Assembly: GCF_001458415.1 (NCBI RefSeq)
Contig: NZ_CYSD01000036.1
Location: 1-33,077 of the forward strand
Origin: Tritonibacter multivorans
GTDB taxonomy: Bacteria > Pseudomonadota > Alphaproteobacteria > Rhodobacterales > Rhodobacteraceae
DNA length: 33,077 nt
Direction of reading: 5' to 3'
Made by a program: the position numbers and the translations under genes
Notes under the pieces: model-generated
The model's input: the letters and a program-made list of their open reading frames with translations, nothing else
Database searches by the model: none
Told to the model about the DNA's origin: nothing
Shown: piece after piece, positions 32,616-33,077 of the stretch
How the letters are laid out: every line of letters starts with the position of its first letter
Position numbering within the stretch: position 1 is the first letter of the stretch

Positions 32616-33077
32616 TTTGAGGACGTGTTTGATCGGGGCTGCGATTTGGTTGCATTCCCGTTGCAGGCACCGTCTCAGCAGCTTGCATCAGCAAAACAAG
32701 GCCTAGCAGCCCTGTGCTGTCGCGGTCAACAGGCGCAGATTGTACAACGGTATGTACAACGGCCCGGGCGTAACGGCTTGCCGCGTCGATCACGGAGATT
32801 GGCGATCCCCCGGGGCAGGTGCCACCCCACCCCCTAGGGATACCGTATATGGCCCCGCCCCGAGATTGGGGTTTTCAACTCGTCAACATAGCTCAGCTCT
32901 GTGTTGGCTGGTGACCTCGGGTGCTTGGTCTCGCTGCGTGCGGCGTTGACGACTGCCGGAGAGTCAGTGGGTCGCAGTCGCATGCACGTGTCATGACCCG
33001 CGTGGAGATCGGTTGATGCCAGCGTTTTCCGGCTTGGCTATGCGACCGCACTTCAGCGAGGGAGTGGGATACACTCT
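32616..33077. other. No convincing gene beyond the element
   Basis: About 460 bases with only short frames that lack family features or ribosome sites. Visible items are a direct repeat TGTACAACGG at 32741 and 32753 (2-base spacer), and a weak CCCC-GAGATT-GGGG-TTTT hairpin at 32858-32875. The sequence does not look like the gene-dense chromosome to the left and may be a further mobile region or the start of another island. Confidence 0.5.

Noticed and set aside
32595-32837. Frame of 80 codons starting in the right inverted repeat
   Set aside because: It begins with the same antisense-tRNA peptide, then continues without any family feature or ribosome site.
1-33077. CRISPR array or restriction-modification system
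   Set aside because: No regularly spaced repeat-spacer pattern, Cas protein, methyltransferase motif or toxin-antitoxin pair was seen.

Overview
The window looks like a chromosomal segment of a marine alphaproteobacterium of the Rhodobacteraceae (Roseobacter group). This is inferred from gene content and style: high-GC coding sequence, a CarD regulator downstream of a 7Fe ferredoxin, an Suv3-type helicase followed by an S4-domain protein, separately encoded CobS and CobT, an Lrp-linked 4-hydroxyphenylpyruvate dioxygenase, and a periplasmic molybdo-hydroxylase with its own cytochrome c. No database was searched, so species-level naming is not possible.

Positions 1-5050 hold a GNAT acetyltransferase, an M3 oligoendopeptidase (pepF), a hairpin-rich spacer, a monoacylglycerol-lipase-like hydrolase paired with an SCP2 lipid-carrier protein, and a divergent exported TPR protein. 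Positions 5116-9626 run on the plus strand: helicase, Hsp15-like RNA-binding protein, ferredoxin fdxA, then carD behind a long structured leader. Positions 9708-16686 hold cobS and cobT (divergent), a KefB-type cation/proton antiporter, an Aer-like PAS protein without a chemotaxis signalling domain, and an Lrp/AsnC regulator divergent from hpd.

Positions 16763-24523 are mostly minus strand. A 1077-residue protein appears to join a PilM/GspL-like N-terminus to a PilP/GspC-like C-terminal domain through a very long Ala/Pro linker. It is followed by a plus-strand SIMPL-domain protein, O-acetylhomoserine sulfhydrylase (metY), a glycosyltransferase-like protein and a sulfotransferase-like protein. 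Positions 24716-30511 form a metabolic island: a 2Fe-2S subunit, a molybdopterin subunit and a diheme cytochrome c (a likely periplasmic aldehyde or N-heterocycle dehydrogenase), a divergent AraC regulator, and an extended SDR reductase.

The most unusual part is at the right end. A tRNA-Thr(UGU) gene is followed by a 1.86-kb element bounded by two perfect 87-bp inverted repeats (30760-30846 and 32529-32615). It carries only a tyrosine recombinase and a GIY-YIG-like nuclease. The outer 16 bp of each repeat equal the 3' end of the tRNA, so the tRNA end would be restored in either orientation, and the recombinase start codon lies inside the repeat. Ordinary tRNA-targeted islands have direct att repeats, so this is either an undescribed class of small invertible or terminal-inverted-repeat recombinase element, or an assembly artefact that must be excluded. 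The last 462 bases contain no convincing gene.
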